Source: Histomonas meleagridis
Taxonomy: Eukaryota; Parabasalia; Tritrichomonadida; Dientamoebidae
Length of the DNA: 64,000 nt
Direction of reading: 5' to 3'
NCBI GenBank assembly: GCA_020186115.1
Contig: WSYJ01000139.1
Coordinates: 62,001 to 126,000 of the forward strand
Shown here one piece after another: positions 51,460 to 62,154 of this stretch (position 1 is its first letter; each line of letters starts with the position of its first letter). The translations under genes were made by a program, and so were the position numbers. Under the pieces are notes generated by a model that saw only the letters and a program-made list of their open reading frames with translations, searched no databases and was not told the origin of the DNA.

Positions 51460-53540
51460 TTACATCCATTGATCATCATCTTCTTTTGCCATTTCTCCTA
51501 TTGTTTGTATCATTTCATATTGCTGTTCTTTTTCTAAATTGGAACTTAACGAATCACTAAACTTTCCATTAAGTTCCGAATCTGATTTATCTTTTTTACT
51601 AATTCTAAATAACCAAACCATAACACCAATGATGATTAACACCAAAGCTATAGATCCGCATATAATCCCAATAAGAGATACACTGTTTAAAACAGGTTCA
51701 TCACTAATACGATATAAAGATTGAAATACAAATGTATAATAATCTGAATAAAAACTAATGATTGCAGTCATGTGAATAATTGAATATTCATAAAATATTA
51801 ATGTCGAATCGGATAAATACTGAGTGCGGAAAATTTGGGTGAATGAACTTATGTCAGATGAATATATTGTGAGAATAAACGAAAAACTGAGTGACGCACC
51901 AAATGGAAATGAAGAAGTGAAAGAATTGGACTCTGAAAACGAATTAGAATTTGTAAATGAATTCGACTTCGTAAATGTATTTGATTGCGAAAATGTGTTG
52001 GACTGTGTAAACGTGTTTGACTCTGAAAATGAATTTGATTGAGTAAATGTATTCGACTGTGAATATGTATTCGATTGGGAAAATGTATTCGTAGAGAAAT
52101 TTAGTCGAACTGTAGTGATATTTCCTGTGATATTTTTATTATCTGTTGGAGCAACATGAATATACATTTGATCCACAACATCATTAGTTGTAAATTTAAT
52201 AGTATTATCGTGAGTTATATTTGTTAAATCATGTAACTCACAATTAGCATTAGCGCTAAATGTATAATTATAATAAGCGATTCCTTTAGTAACATTAACA
52301 ACAACTTCTGACTCATTGATGCTTTGGCCTGTACTATTATATGCAACAACTTTAAATGCATATTGTGTACCAACATTTGCTTCAATTGTTATTAAATAAT
52401 TTGCTTGATCTATTACTATGTCATTAATTTCTGGTTGCGATGTGTCAGGCAAATTTAGATAATGATCTTCAAACTCAGTTTCATTAGTTCTTTGCTTAAG
52501 ATAAAATATAGTGTTGGCAAGGATTTTTCGTTCAAAAGATGTTGCCGAACCAGTGTGACCTGTTTGAACCATTGCTGTGTTTCCAAATGTGTTAAGATAG
52601 AAATTATCTGATTCATTGCAGTTGGTTGTATTATATTCGGGGGTACTAGCAAATGAAAACCAAATATCCATGAGCTTTATGATGCGAAGTGTGAGAAAAA
52701 TTAATTGACTCATCTTCTTCTCCCCTATTAATGAGGTTCCATGTATACATTAATAGTAATCCTTGCTTGTGAACTCCTATTTTGTCAGACTGTATGTAAT
52801 TGAAATAATCTTTATCATGTTCTTTAACTGTAACATTAAATAACTTTCGAATAGCAACTATACCTTCGACATTACCTTTATCATCTTCAAAACCAGAGGT
52901 GATCGAATCATGTCCAGTAATAAAGCCATATCCTTTTTTGATGTAATCACTGATAACTCCTTCTGCTGTTTCTGTTTTGATTGACTAGCAGTCACTATAA
53001 TCCCAAAATCCAAAAGCAATGACATCAAAATGGTACAACCATGGTTTGATTGTACTTTTCCAACTCTTTTCCGAAATCATCTATAGATTTGAGTGTTACA
53101 TTAATAATTTGTTCACCATTAGAATCAGCACCACAAGCATCGTAATTATCGTTTTCAATAAAGCCACCTTCCATCCAAACTTTTAAAGAAGCTGATTTGG
53201 GATAATTTGATATAGAACCAGACGTAAAGCTCATATATACTTCATCATTTGTTAAAAAAGGTTCGCATTCATCAATGTTAATCAAAGCTGTACCATTGAT
53301 ACTATTTGATGGATAAATATTTAAAACATTTATAGTAGTTCTTCATTTGTGCGTGCTAACAGATTCCCAGCCGCTTTTTGTTTCCAAAAATATTTTATAA
53401 TAATCAGTTTGATTTTTTTCTTGATCATTAATTGTCCAATTGAGATAAACTCCACCAGCCCCATTTGCATATGTTGCATTGTATTTTGCATTAAGTATTA
53501 GTTCTTCAAAAAATATGAAGAAATAGAAGAAAATAAACAT
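51460..53540 (-). pseudogene. DUF5057-like surface protein gene with type-B (EDDDQWM) tail, interrupted
   Basis: The N-terminus has a hydrophobic leader (MFIFFYFFIFF) and an ANGAGGVYLNWTI segment. An in-frame TGA at 53343 is followed in the same frame by INVLNIYPS, ASLKVWMEGG and others to 53025. A frameshift then leads to DVIAFGFWDYSD and GYGFITGHDS. After more breaks a 417-codon frame (52713-51460) carries IWFSFAST, AMVQTGHTGSAT, KILANTIFYL, an Ig-like region, a long Ser/Thr stalk of NTFTQSN units, a membrane helix and a tail ending KEDDDQWM. Multiple lesions in the 5' half make expression of a full protein unlikely. DUF5057 is a domain I recall from bacteria and trichomonads. Confidence 0.72.
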
Positions 53541-53587
53541 TTAATTTTTTTCAAGTCCCGGAAAACGATAGACCATTCAATTTTGTG

Positions 53588-54247
53588 ATGTTTTTGAATT
53601 GTTTATTTATGATTGAAAGATCCATTTATGCCGAAAATATTTCGAAAGATATCATTACACATTTAACAAATCAAACAGCAAATCATGGGAGATCAATGAA
53701 AGAACGATTCAGTTATCTCAAGAATGAATATATTTTTACAAGATGTCATCAAACTGATAAAGAATGTGATTGTGGCTGGAATAAATATTATACAAAAATA
53801 TATGGTACAAGATTTTCTTGTATACATGAAATTGAAATGTTTAAAAAATGTCCAGAATATCCAAAACTAGTTCTTTCCAGGTACAATCAAATGAACATAA
53901 TAAAAATATGTTAATCTGAAGAAAGCATTAAATTGGTAATAACACCAAAAAATAAAGAAATAAAAATTCGTCCAAATGAATTATATAGCTTTACTGATAA
54001 ACATGTTGTCGAATTGTCTAAAGGACCAAACACAAGATATGCTAAAATTCAAATGTGGAAAGTTGTAAATGAAATATATTTCATTAATCAGAATGTATAG
54101 AATAGAAGATGAAAAACAGTAATAGATATAGTAGTAGATAATTTTGCAGATTTTAATCTAAACAAAGAGGAGTGCGCAAATGAAGAGAATATTGCAATGG
54201 AGAAAAAAATTGCGCTAAATTTAAATAATAACTTTTTCAATGTATAA
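53588..54247 (+). pseudogene. decayed secreted-protein gene, family unknown
   Basis: From ATG 53588 a signal-peptide-like start (MFLNCLFMIERSIYAE) leads into a Cys-containing region (RCHQTDKECDCGWNKYY). A TAA at 53912 ends the open frame, but the same frame continues with coding-like sequence (ITPKNKEIKIRPNELYSFTDK), a further TAG and TGA, and reaches TAA at 54245-54247. Constant phase with three stops suggests a gene lost by point mutation. No family recognised. Divergent from the DUF5057-like relic. Confidence 0.5.
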
Positions 54248-54267
54248 ACTATTCATTCCAAAATTGT

Positions 54268-54285
54268 ATACCTGGATCCAGGTAT
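54268..54285. repeat. 18-bp perfect palindrome
   Basis: ATACCTGGATCCAGGTAT is its own reverse complement. It lies about 60 bp outside the inverted-repeat element at 54348. Could be a protein-binding site, hairpin or the scar of an excised element. Confidence 0.6.
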
Positions 54286-54347
54286 CCTTCCATCGGCCTT
54301 ACAAGCATAATAAAGTCTTTCTTAGACTTAAAAGAGTTTTAGAAATC

Positions 54348-54585
54348 GGTTGGACGGGAAATGGTCCCATTTCGTTGTAAAAATACGATACAGTGATTTC
54401 TAAACATCGATGGTTATTTTCTTAAGACGACGATCACGAAGGTTTTACGTATTCAATATTCCCTATCGTAAATATAACCGTTGCTAGTGGACGATAGATT
54501 TTTTTCTGTAGATTAACGATCATTTGCTCTTTCTGACAAACACAATATATATATTCGAAATCCGGGGACCATTTCCCGTCCAACC
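54348..54585. mobile_element. 238-bp MITE-like element with 20-bp perfect terminal inverted repeats
   Basis: Both ends read GGTTGGACGGGAAATGGTCC inwards, followed by weaker similarity (ATTTCG). Flanks are TAGAAATC (54340-54347) and AAGAAATC (54586-54593), an 8-bp duplication with one mismatch. There is no coding capacity. TSD length fits hAT or Merlin-type transposases; the autonomous partner is not in this window. Confidence 0.85.
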
Positions 54586-54593
54586 AAGAAATC

Positions 54594-55141
54594 TCCCTGG
54601 TGATTTTCCTGTTTGAAATTTATTAACTCTATACTTTCGGGTGTAAGGGCAACTCATAATTGAATAGTTTACAAAATTCTGCAGCTAAATTTATTGGTAT
54701 TGACTTTCATTCAGCATCTTGAATGAAAAGTACACATATTTTCTTTTCTTATGCAGAATATTATGGAAAGATATTTCACAAAAAATCCAGTAATGTTCAA
54801 GGAATACCTTCAAGTCTGAAATTTGAGCCGGTTTGTTAGATTTTAAAGTATGTTTTTTCTGACTTTGGGTATGCACAAACAGTTTATCTTTTAAATATTT
54901 TAACTTGGGCGGAGATTGACTCCATTCTTGGGCAGAATAAATAACCTCATAATAAAAATTAAAGACTTTTATTTGTTGATTGCCGAAATTTTATACGGCA
55001 TGTTTTTACAACCATGGACCCATGAACTTTTTGAACGCTTACGGGTAAGGAATTAATATAAAAAGCCGATAAGTGAGGGATTTGAGTTGGTTGAACGTTG
55101 ATAGAATTGAGTGGGGGTTTGTACGTTTTTTAGAGGTGGGA
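54594..55141. other. intergenic, no gene seen
   Basis: AT-rich, upstream of the second TCAF/M60-like gene; a short minus-strand frame near 54876-54691 has no features. Confidence 0.5.
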
Positions 55142-57268
55142 ATGGGCTGCGTTTTTTCCGAACCAGATTTCCCTCAACGAAATAATCGTGTCTCACCATC
55201 AGCATTTAGAAGCAAAAGACAAAAAGTGTTAAGTTCAAATGAAGGAGATATTCTTCAAAAAGGTGTTGATTTTATTTTACAAGGAATCACCTCATTGCAA
55301 AATATTGAAAACATAGTACCCGTTGTTTCTCTTTCCCCAACGTCAATTCCAATAATGTTAAATAATTTCCCAATCAACGAAGATCAATTTATTGAATTAC
55401 CTGTTGCAGCCATTTCAATTGTTGGTGCTGGGAAAGTATTTGCAATAGGTACTCCTTATTTTCTTTCGCATGAAGCACTTATGGATCCTGAAACATCCAC
55501 ATTTTTAGAGAATGCTTTTCTTTGGGGATCAGGAAAAAGGATGCCACACATATTAATATCCGGATTTCCGAACTCAGTTTCTTCTCGTATTTCTGCAGAT
55601 TTAACATCTTTTGGGTATTTTGTCGAATCACAAAATCCAATATCAGATGCATCAAATTCTAACATTATTATTCTTCAAAGTGACGTCAACGTCAGTCGTA
55701 TTGCAGATTTGATCCTCGATTTCCTTCAAAGAGGATGCGCCATTTTTATATTTCCGGCGCATTTTAAAGTGCATGAAAACATTTACGCGTTTAGTAATTA
55801 TATTTCTGTTCTCGGTCTTGAATTTCTTGACAATGGACTTCATTCAGAGAATGCTACAATTGAAGTATCGGATTTTAAAGAACTTAAAAGTTATAATTTT
55901 TATTCAATTTCAAATCGATATATCGAATTAATTCATGGGTCACCAACACTTGAAGAACTTGACAATGTCGTTTGTAAGCTTCGTTTTTATGTTTCCAAAC
56001 TCACTTGTTGTTTTTTTGAGACTTCTTTAAATCTATTAAATGAATCATGGGATTATCTCATGAAAACTGGTGCTAAGACAGTTAATGGGTATTGTCCTAA
56101 AGAAGTTCATGAGATTGTTTTCATTTTAATCCTTGAACTTCTTGCGAAAATCCCTGTTGAATATACCCCAGTATTTGATGGAGTTGATGAATTTCCTGGA
56201 TTAGTAGGCGAAGATACTAAAACAACGAGCAGGACCTTAAAGCTGTTTTTGCGCAAAGGTAAATGGGCTTCGAGCGGGCTCTACTTGCCGCCAGGTCAAG
56301 TTGCACAAATTGAATGCTCGTCGCCCGTTAAGATAAAAATCGGTTGCCACACTAACGTTCTCTTCACCAAGCCGGGCCCATGGAAGCGTTGGCCAGTTAT
56401 TTCGTTTGATTATGAATATGACGATGAACCGTTGTACTTAGCAACCCCATTTGGTGGTATTATGTACTTTTGTTCAGATGTCTCATGTGATGTTACAATG
56501 ATTTGCTCGGGATTCGCTAGATTTCCTTATTATAATAAGCAAGTGAAGTCGATTTGGGAATCTACAAAGTCAGTCAATGCACCGTGGTCAGAAATTGATA
56601 TGATTAACTTGGTATTAACAATACCTACAAAATATGCAAAGAAGATTCGCAATCTTGATAAATATGTTTCAAATATGCATTCACTCGTGGACTATGTTCA
56701 TTCATTCCTTAACTCAAAGGTCAAAGAAGCACACCGAGTTGTTTTTGATATTGATTTGGCATATGATTTTCAATCAGATTTCGATGCAATTTTTGCGAAA
56801 TTGACGGCACTCGAAGGAATCCTTTGCGAAACCGGACCAACAAAGGATCTCTTAAACCTATTCCAAGTAATTGCAGAAGCATCAATTGAACAAGACTTAT
56901 TCGATGAAGAGTTTAAGGTCATTATTTCATTGGTAGCTGCATGTGCAGCTTTCAAATCGTTGTGGAATGACTTTGAGCCAAAAGATTTCAAATCTCCAAA
57001 TCCGCCAGAACTTTTCTTTGACCTATGGCAAGTGTTTCTTGAGTTCGGATGGAACATATTTAATGAGTCCATAAAGGCTTTCGCTGCTTCAAAGGAGGAA
57101 CATAAAGATTCACTCGATACTGAAGCTTGGGAAGCTTTTGTGAATGAGCTTGAAAAGAGGGCTGGAAAGAGGCTAGAAAGGCTTCGGGATAGGTTCACTC
57201 AATTAGACAAACTTGAAATGAATTTTTCAGAAGATTTGTCAGAATACAGAATTGTTAATTATATATGA
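55142..57268 (+). CDS. second TCAF/M60-like protein with MGC N-terminus, lacking HExxH
   Basis: Start taken at the ATG at 55142 (MGCVFSEPDF), 708 residues; upstream in-frame codons reach only a GTG. Like the 19926 protein it begins with a myristoyl/palmitoyl signal, has a GATase-like region (about 140-250, HILISGFPNSVSSRI, then GCAIFIFPAHFKV) and an M60-type region (ASSGLYLPPGQ near 378, KIGCHTN, GPWKRWPV near 411, FGGIMYF near 436). No HExxH occurs anywhere, so zinc-peptidase activity is not expected. The two proteins are clear but divergent paralogs. Codon use here is more GC-rich than in neighbouring accessory genes. Confidence 0.82.
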   Translation: MGCVFSEPDFPQRNNRVSPSAFRSKRQKVLSSNEGDILQKGVDFILQGITSLQNIENIVPVVSLSPTSIPIMLNNFPINEDQFIELPVAAISIVGAGKVFAIGTPYFLSHEALMDPETSTFLENAFLWGSGKRMPHILISGFPNSVSSRISADLTSFGYFVESQNPISDASNSNIIILQSDVNVSRIADLILDFLQRGCAIFIFPAHFKVHENIYAFSNYISVLGLEFLDNGLHSENATIEVSDFKELKSYNFYSISNRYIELIHGSPTLEELDNVVCKLRFYVSKLTCCFFETSLNLLNESWDYLMKTGAKTVNGYCPKEVHEIVFILILELLAKIPVEYTPVFDGVDEFPGLVGEDTKTTSRTLKLFLRKGKWASSGLYLPPGQVAQIECSSPVKIKIGCHTNVLFTKPGPWKRWPVISFDYEYDDEPLYLATPFGGIMYFCSDVSCDVTMICSGFARFPYYNKQVKSIWESTKSVNAPWSEIDMINLVLTIPTKYAKKIRNLDKYVSNMHSLVDYVHSFLNSKVKEAHRVVFDIDLAYDFQSDFDAIFAKLTALEGILCETGPTKDLLNLFQVIAEASIEQDLFDEEFKVIISLVAACAAFKSLWNDFEPKDFKSPNPPELFFDLWQVFLEFGWNIFNESIKAFAASKEEHKDSLDTEAWEAFVNELEKRAGKRLERLRDRFTQLDKLEMNFSEDLSEYRIVNYI

Positions 57269-57359
57269 ATAAATAGAACTTTCGGAATATATTTGATGAT
57301 ATTTTTCTTGATTTTAAAGTTTCCAGTAAATACTTGAATTTTTTTGTTTTGCAAAAAGT

Positions 57360-57620
57360 TATGCAAAATTCGCATAAAAATTATACAATAGTTGGATTAC
57401 TTCTTGAACAAAAAGGAATTGATGTTAATGCTAAAGATATTTAAATGTTTTATTTAAAAATTATTTGAATAATTTTATATTTCATCATAATATTCGGAAA
57501 TTATTTAAAATATTTTGGTAACATAAAATTTTAAAATAATATTTGGGAATTATATTAATTATTTTATACTGCACTTGATTATTGCAAATCTTGATGCTGA
57601 AATAGTTGGTTTATTTAATA
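57360..57620 (+). repeat. solitary split ankyrin modules
   Basis: A module end (GGATTACTTCTTGAACAAAAAG, continuing to GATGTTAATGCTAAAGATATTT near 57442) is followed by an AT-rich spacer of about 129 bp and the start of another module (ACTGCACTTGATTATTGC at about 57568). The junction sequences match those at 59-64 kb. No start codon or upstream DUF3447 part; a relic. Confidence 0.55.
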
Positions 57621-58077
57621 AATTAAATTAAATTAGGGGGTAAATAATGATCCCTCCCGTTTTCACTCAATAAAACGAATTCGATTTTCATTTTGATTTA
57701 TTTGGTAAAGTATTCCGTATTGTACTCAATGACCCTGTTAAATCGTATATATTTGATTTTGTGTTACTTTAGCTTAAACTCTAAATGTTTTTAATTATAT
57801 AGATTTAGTAATTTTATAAATAAATGACTTATTGAAGAAACTTTTAAATTCAATAAGGATGATAAAAACAATATTTAAGTAAAGAGTTGATAAGTTTAAA
57901 ACTATTTCTATGGAAAAGCATTTTGCATTAGACAACATTTTTTTCTAAACGGCTCTTTTTAACGGTCTCTTTAAAATTGTCTTTTTGTCATAATTGTTTC
58001 CAGAGAAAATTTCTGGCATAGAAATTTAACGCAACAAAAATGGGAACAATTTGAATTTTCAATATGGCTAACCGCAA
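57621..58077. other. upstream region of DUF3447/ankyrin gene
   Basis: AT-rich. Contains AACGGCTC and AACGGTCTCT (57948-57970) and a TTCAATATGG initiator-like sequence close to the ATG. No ORF of note. Confidence 0.5.
57961..57967 (+). promoter_or_regulatory. AACGGTC (Myb-type) site upstream of DUF3447 gene
   Basis: 111 bp before the ATG at 58078. The extended AACGGTCTCT is shared with 33892 upstream of the BRWD-like gene. Binding is inferred. Confidence 0.4.
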
Positions 58078-60789
58078 ATGTCTAGTGCGAACACATCCAT
58101 AATCGAATCGGAAGATATACATTCTCATAAAAAATCTACATGCTTGGAATTACTTACTGAACTTGAGAAAGTTATATTTAGTTTAACAAAAGAAAATTTA
58201 AATCTTACAGTTCAAAAAATAATAAAACTATTTGATACAAATTTTCCTTATACATTTAATACTATTATATGTAATTTAGTATACAGTGCATTTTCATCAC
58301 AAAGGAATTCATTTGATATTTACATAAATCTTTTATCAATGATTCAAACAAAAGAAGAAGAAATTAATCAGAACATAATCAAAATAATTTCAATTTTCAT
58401 CAAGTGCATATCTAAAACTAAAACTCACGAAGCATATAATATAATATCACGACTTATTGAACAAAATCTAATTGATGCAAATATCACCAAAAACATTAAA
58501 TCGAAATATTTTGCACATTATAAAGAAGAATACAAAAAACAAACTAATGGATATGAATTTCATAGAATTTATCCATTTAAAAAACCCTTTGGAGATCCAA
58601 TAGAAAGATACTTTATGGATCATTATGAAGAACTATCAAAGAATGATTGGGAACTTCATAAGAAATATATTAAAGAGGGACATAATCCAAATGAAATTGC
58701 AAAAATAATTCGAAATGATGAAATCGAAAAACTTCAAGAAATATCATCACAAACAAAATTTAATATTAATCAAACAATTGATCCATCACTTTATGAAATA
58801 TGTTCATTTATTAACAAACCAAATGTTACATTAATTGATTATGCAGCATTTTTTGGAGCAATTCAATGTTTTAAATATTTACTTATGAATGGTGCAAAAT
58901 TAGAAAACACAGCTAAATATGCAGTTGCAGGTGGAAATCTTGAAATTATTCATTTGTGTGAACAAAATCATTCATCATTTGAAGATGCTTATGAAACAGC
59001 AATAGAATTTCATCGAAATGATATCTTTCATTATATTTATGAAAATAAATTAGAAAAAATTAATCATGGAGAACCACATCCAATGCCAAATAATTTGATC
59101 TTTGGAAATGGAATGCAATTTAATAATAATAATAACAATTATGATAATGATATAAATATTTTAGTAAGATTTTGTATTCAGAAAGAAAATTATGAAATTC
59201 TTACATTTTTAGAAGGAAAAAAAATGAAAATTGATAATAATGTTATAAATGAATCAGCAAAATCTGGAAATTTATATCTTGTTAAATATTTTCAACAAAA
59301 TTATCAACTTCCAAATAATGTTTTAGTTTTTGCTACCTATTCAGAAAATATTGAACTTATTAAATATATCTTAGAACATAAAGGATTTAATATCAATGCA
59401 AATACTATTCATTTTATTAATATTTGGTTTATTTTTTCCATTTATAATTAATTTTAATATTTTAATATTTGTTTTATTAATATGGGATTTAAATTAATTA
59501 TTTGAAATTGGTTTTATTGATTTGGAGTTTTTTCCAATAATTTTTTACATCACTTCTATTAGCAATAAGAGATAATAATTTAGAAATAGTAAAATTACTT
59601 TTAGAACAAAGTGGAATTGATGTAAATGCAAAAACTATTTGTTTTGATTATATAGAAATTGCTTTAATTATTTGGCGTTTATTTAATAAATTTAGAAATT
59701 GATTCTTTAATTTAGAAATCGTTTTGAAATTTTGGAAATCATTTTTATAATTTGGAATTTAAATTACAAATTTGAATTTTATTTCAATCATTTTTTACAT
59801 CGCTTCAATTAGCAGTCCAAAACAATAATATAGAAATCGTGAAATTACTTTTGGCACATAAAGATATCGATGTAAATGCAAAAACTGTTTGTTTTAATAA
59901 TTAAGTAATTGCTTTAATTTTTTGGGACTTATTTATATGATTTAGAAATTGATTTTTTAATTTAGCAATCGTTTTGAAATTTTGGAAATTATCTTTATAA
60001 TTTGGAATTTAAATTACAAATTTGAATTTTATTTTAATGATTTTATAAATCAATTCATTTAGCAGTCCAAAACAATAATATAGAAATCGTGAAATTACTT
60101 TTGGCACATAAAGATATCGATGTAAATGCAACAACTATTTGTTTTAATAATATTTTATTTGTTTTAATATTTTGGTATTTCTTTTTATGATTTAGAAATT
60201 GTTTTAATATTTTGTTATTTGTTTTATTAAATTAAAGTTTACTATAAAAACTTGGAGTTTGTTTGCGTAATTCGAAATATGTTTTAATAATTGTATACAG
60301 CACTTCATATGGCAGTTGAGAATAACAATGTGGAAATTGTGAGATTACTTATAGAACATCAAGGTCTTGATATTAATGCAACGACTATATGTTTTAAAAA
60401 TTTATAATTTATTTTAGGAATTTGGCTTTTATTTTGATAATTAGAAATTTATTTAAATGTTTTAATGTTAAATTATAATCATTTCGTATTTATTTTAATA
60501 ACATTTCACAGCACTTCAAATAGCTCAACAAAAAGGTTATAACGATATAATAAATTTACTTCGCGAAAAAGGTGCGAACAAGAATTCTAAGGAAGGACCT
60601 TCTTCCAATGAACTCAACTCTTTATTTTCAAGAAGAATTGAAAAAAATATTACAAATAATCGAAATCAAACTGTTCTTCAAGTGAATAAAAAGGAAAACA
60701 TTAAAAAAAAAGTTGAAATGAGCACTCAAACTCAAACATGTAAAAATCAAATTCACAAATCTTCAATTTTTCAAATAAATTTATATTGA
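58078..60789 (+). CDS. DUF3447/ankyrin protein gene with separated single-repeat modules
   Basis: The first block (ATG 58078, open to 59451) has an N-terminal helical region, the SKNDWELHKKYIKEG motif, a DUF3447-type core (LIDYAAFFGAIQCFKYLLMNGA, AGGNLEIIHLCEQNHSSFEDAYE) and the first ankyrin repeats. Then come 90-bp modules starting at 59551, 59801, 60051 and 60301, each one ankyrin repeat (LAIRDNNLEIVKLLL, etc.). A last module at 60512 runs into an 85-codon-plus C-terminal tail (GANKNSKEGPSSNEL, Lys-rich, ending QINLY) with TGA at 60787. The intact last block argues that the locus is functional only if the spacers are removed. Direct translation stops at 59451. Treat the exon structure as unproven. 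Confidence 0.6.
59411..60511 (+). repeat. array of ankyrin modules and AT-rich spacers, exact 250-bp period
   Basis: Module starts at 59551, 59801, 60051 and 60301 are exactly 250 bp apart; the last interval is 211 bp. Each module is 90 bp from CACTT to ACTATTT and the spacer is 160 bp. The units starting at 59801 and 60051 are nearly identical including spacers. Junctions: module end ATTT followed by GTTTT, and spacer end ACAT or ACAG (once AAAT) before C-R-C-T-T-like starts. Confidence 0.85.
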
Positions 60790-60820
60790 ACGCATTGGAG
60801 ATGTAAATGTTGTCTCAAAC

Positions 60821-61036
60821 CTAAATTGCATCACTCAAAGGTTTATCATTAAATCTTATATAATAAATCACAGTTGTAGAACATTTTTGTTCAATCATAT
60901 CAATATTTTTTGGATAATTATAATCATCAAATAGATTATGTGTTGCGATTTTGTTGTATTAAATATTAAATTCATTAAACATCTTCCAATCATTTGATGA
61001 TGGTATTGGAGTTGCAGAAATGTGTTGAACATTGAG
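60821..61036 (-). pseudogene. fragment with SF2-helicase-like SATP motif
   Basis: On the minus strand from 61036, the frame reads VQHISATPIPSSNDWKMFNEFNI, one stop, then continues in phase (DDYNYPKNIDMIEQKCSTT) to a stop at 60821. SATP is typical of motif III in superfamily-2 helicases, followed by a natural-looking sequence. Too short to assign; may derive from a mobile element. Confidence 0.3.
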
Positions 61037-61172
61037 CTAATAAGCTTTACTCTTTGAAAATAACCAATGAAATTTCATCATTTATACATTTTATGGTTTG
61101 CTATTGTTTCGAAAAGTGAAAAATCTCCATAAGAAAGAAGCAACCCAAAATTTTAATAATTTTTTGTCTGTT

Positions 61173-61837
61173 CAGAGGGGGTGACAATCACATCAGACGA
61201 TCAAAATTTATTCATTTATGCACGATAAAACGTCAAATATAACACAAAAAGTAAAGGATTGGAATCTTACACCGAATATTTACGACTCAAAAATCTCGAT
61301 TATCGCACAATAATTGAATGGTACCAAAATAAACTATTCATTTTTTCCGAATGAAGTTTTATTTTACAACAACGAGTTCTCAAAAATTGTCAATGTGTTG
61401 CTGAATATGAGTTAAACACACAACGATCAAAACTGATTCGAAAAGTGGACGTCATACAAAAAGTGAAATTCACGATCAAAAACAAGTGTAAAAGTCGCTC
61501 GTTTGAATACTTTACATTGCAAAATCAAAAATTAATTTTTCTCGAAATTAGTACCTACGATTTTTATTTAACTTTAGTATATTCATATAAATATATAATA
61601 TATTAAGATATTATAATTAAAAAAATTCTACCGACTAAAATTGATAATATAGTAATTTGATAATTCAATATATATATGGTCAAAACTTTTGCTCGAATGA
61701 AGTGCCTTCTTCGAAAAAAAAATTCCGACTTCATCCGAAAGAAAATTTTTTCAATGAGCTCATCAAAAAATTGAATAGTTTATCGAATAGGGTTTCTTTC
61801 ATCGTTTTCCTCTCAAATCCGATTGTCATCCCCTCTG
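61173..61837. mobile_element. 665-bp inverted-repeat element with 6-bp target duplication
   Basis: Left end CAGAGGGGGTGACAATC and right end in reverse complement CAGAGGGGATGACAATC (16 of 17 match). Flanked by TCTGTT at 61167-61172 and TCTGTT at 61838-61843. No intact ORF inside. A 6-bp duplication is typical of Maverick/Polinton elements, abundant in Trichomonas, but the short TIR also allows another superfamily. Confidence 0.75.
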
Positions 61838-61843
61838 TCTGTT

Positions 61844-62154
61844 CGAAATAATTTGAATGGCTCGTCTACTAAAAAAACGTTATATTCTGAAATTTAAATG
61901 TCACTTTTTAAGCCATGGCTACGTACAGGTCCTGTATTCGATTTATGAACAAAGACTCACAATTTATTCCGATTTCATATTATGCACGTTGAGTTTTATT
62001 TTGAGGCTTGGTATCAAGCAGGTTTGTAGGTTATAGCTAGCCGTTTATTAACGGTCATCAAAGAAAACACGTAAAAGTGCCAGGAGATGGGCTTTCAAAT
62101 TATTAACGTTCAAAGATCTCTACGGTTTTCACTTCACCTGGGGCGTTTTTTGTT
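61844..62154. other. upstream region of truncated DUF3447 gene
   Basis: Contains AACGGTC at 62050-62056 and GCCGTTT nearby, as at the intact paralog. An ATG at 62087 opens an out-of-phase frame that stops at about 62176. Confidence 0.45.

Noticed and set aside
59630-60511. Ankyrin spacers as canonical trichomonad introns
   Set aside because: They lack GTATGT and ACTAACACACAG; only some have GT and AG ends. Reported instead as an open question.
61657-61851. 64-codon ORF at the right end of the inverted-repeat element
   Set aside because: It runs through the element's terminal repeat and has no protein-like features.
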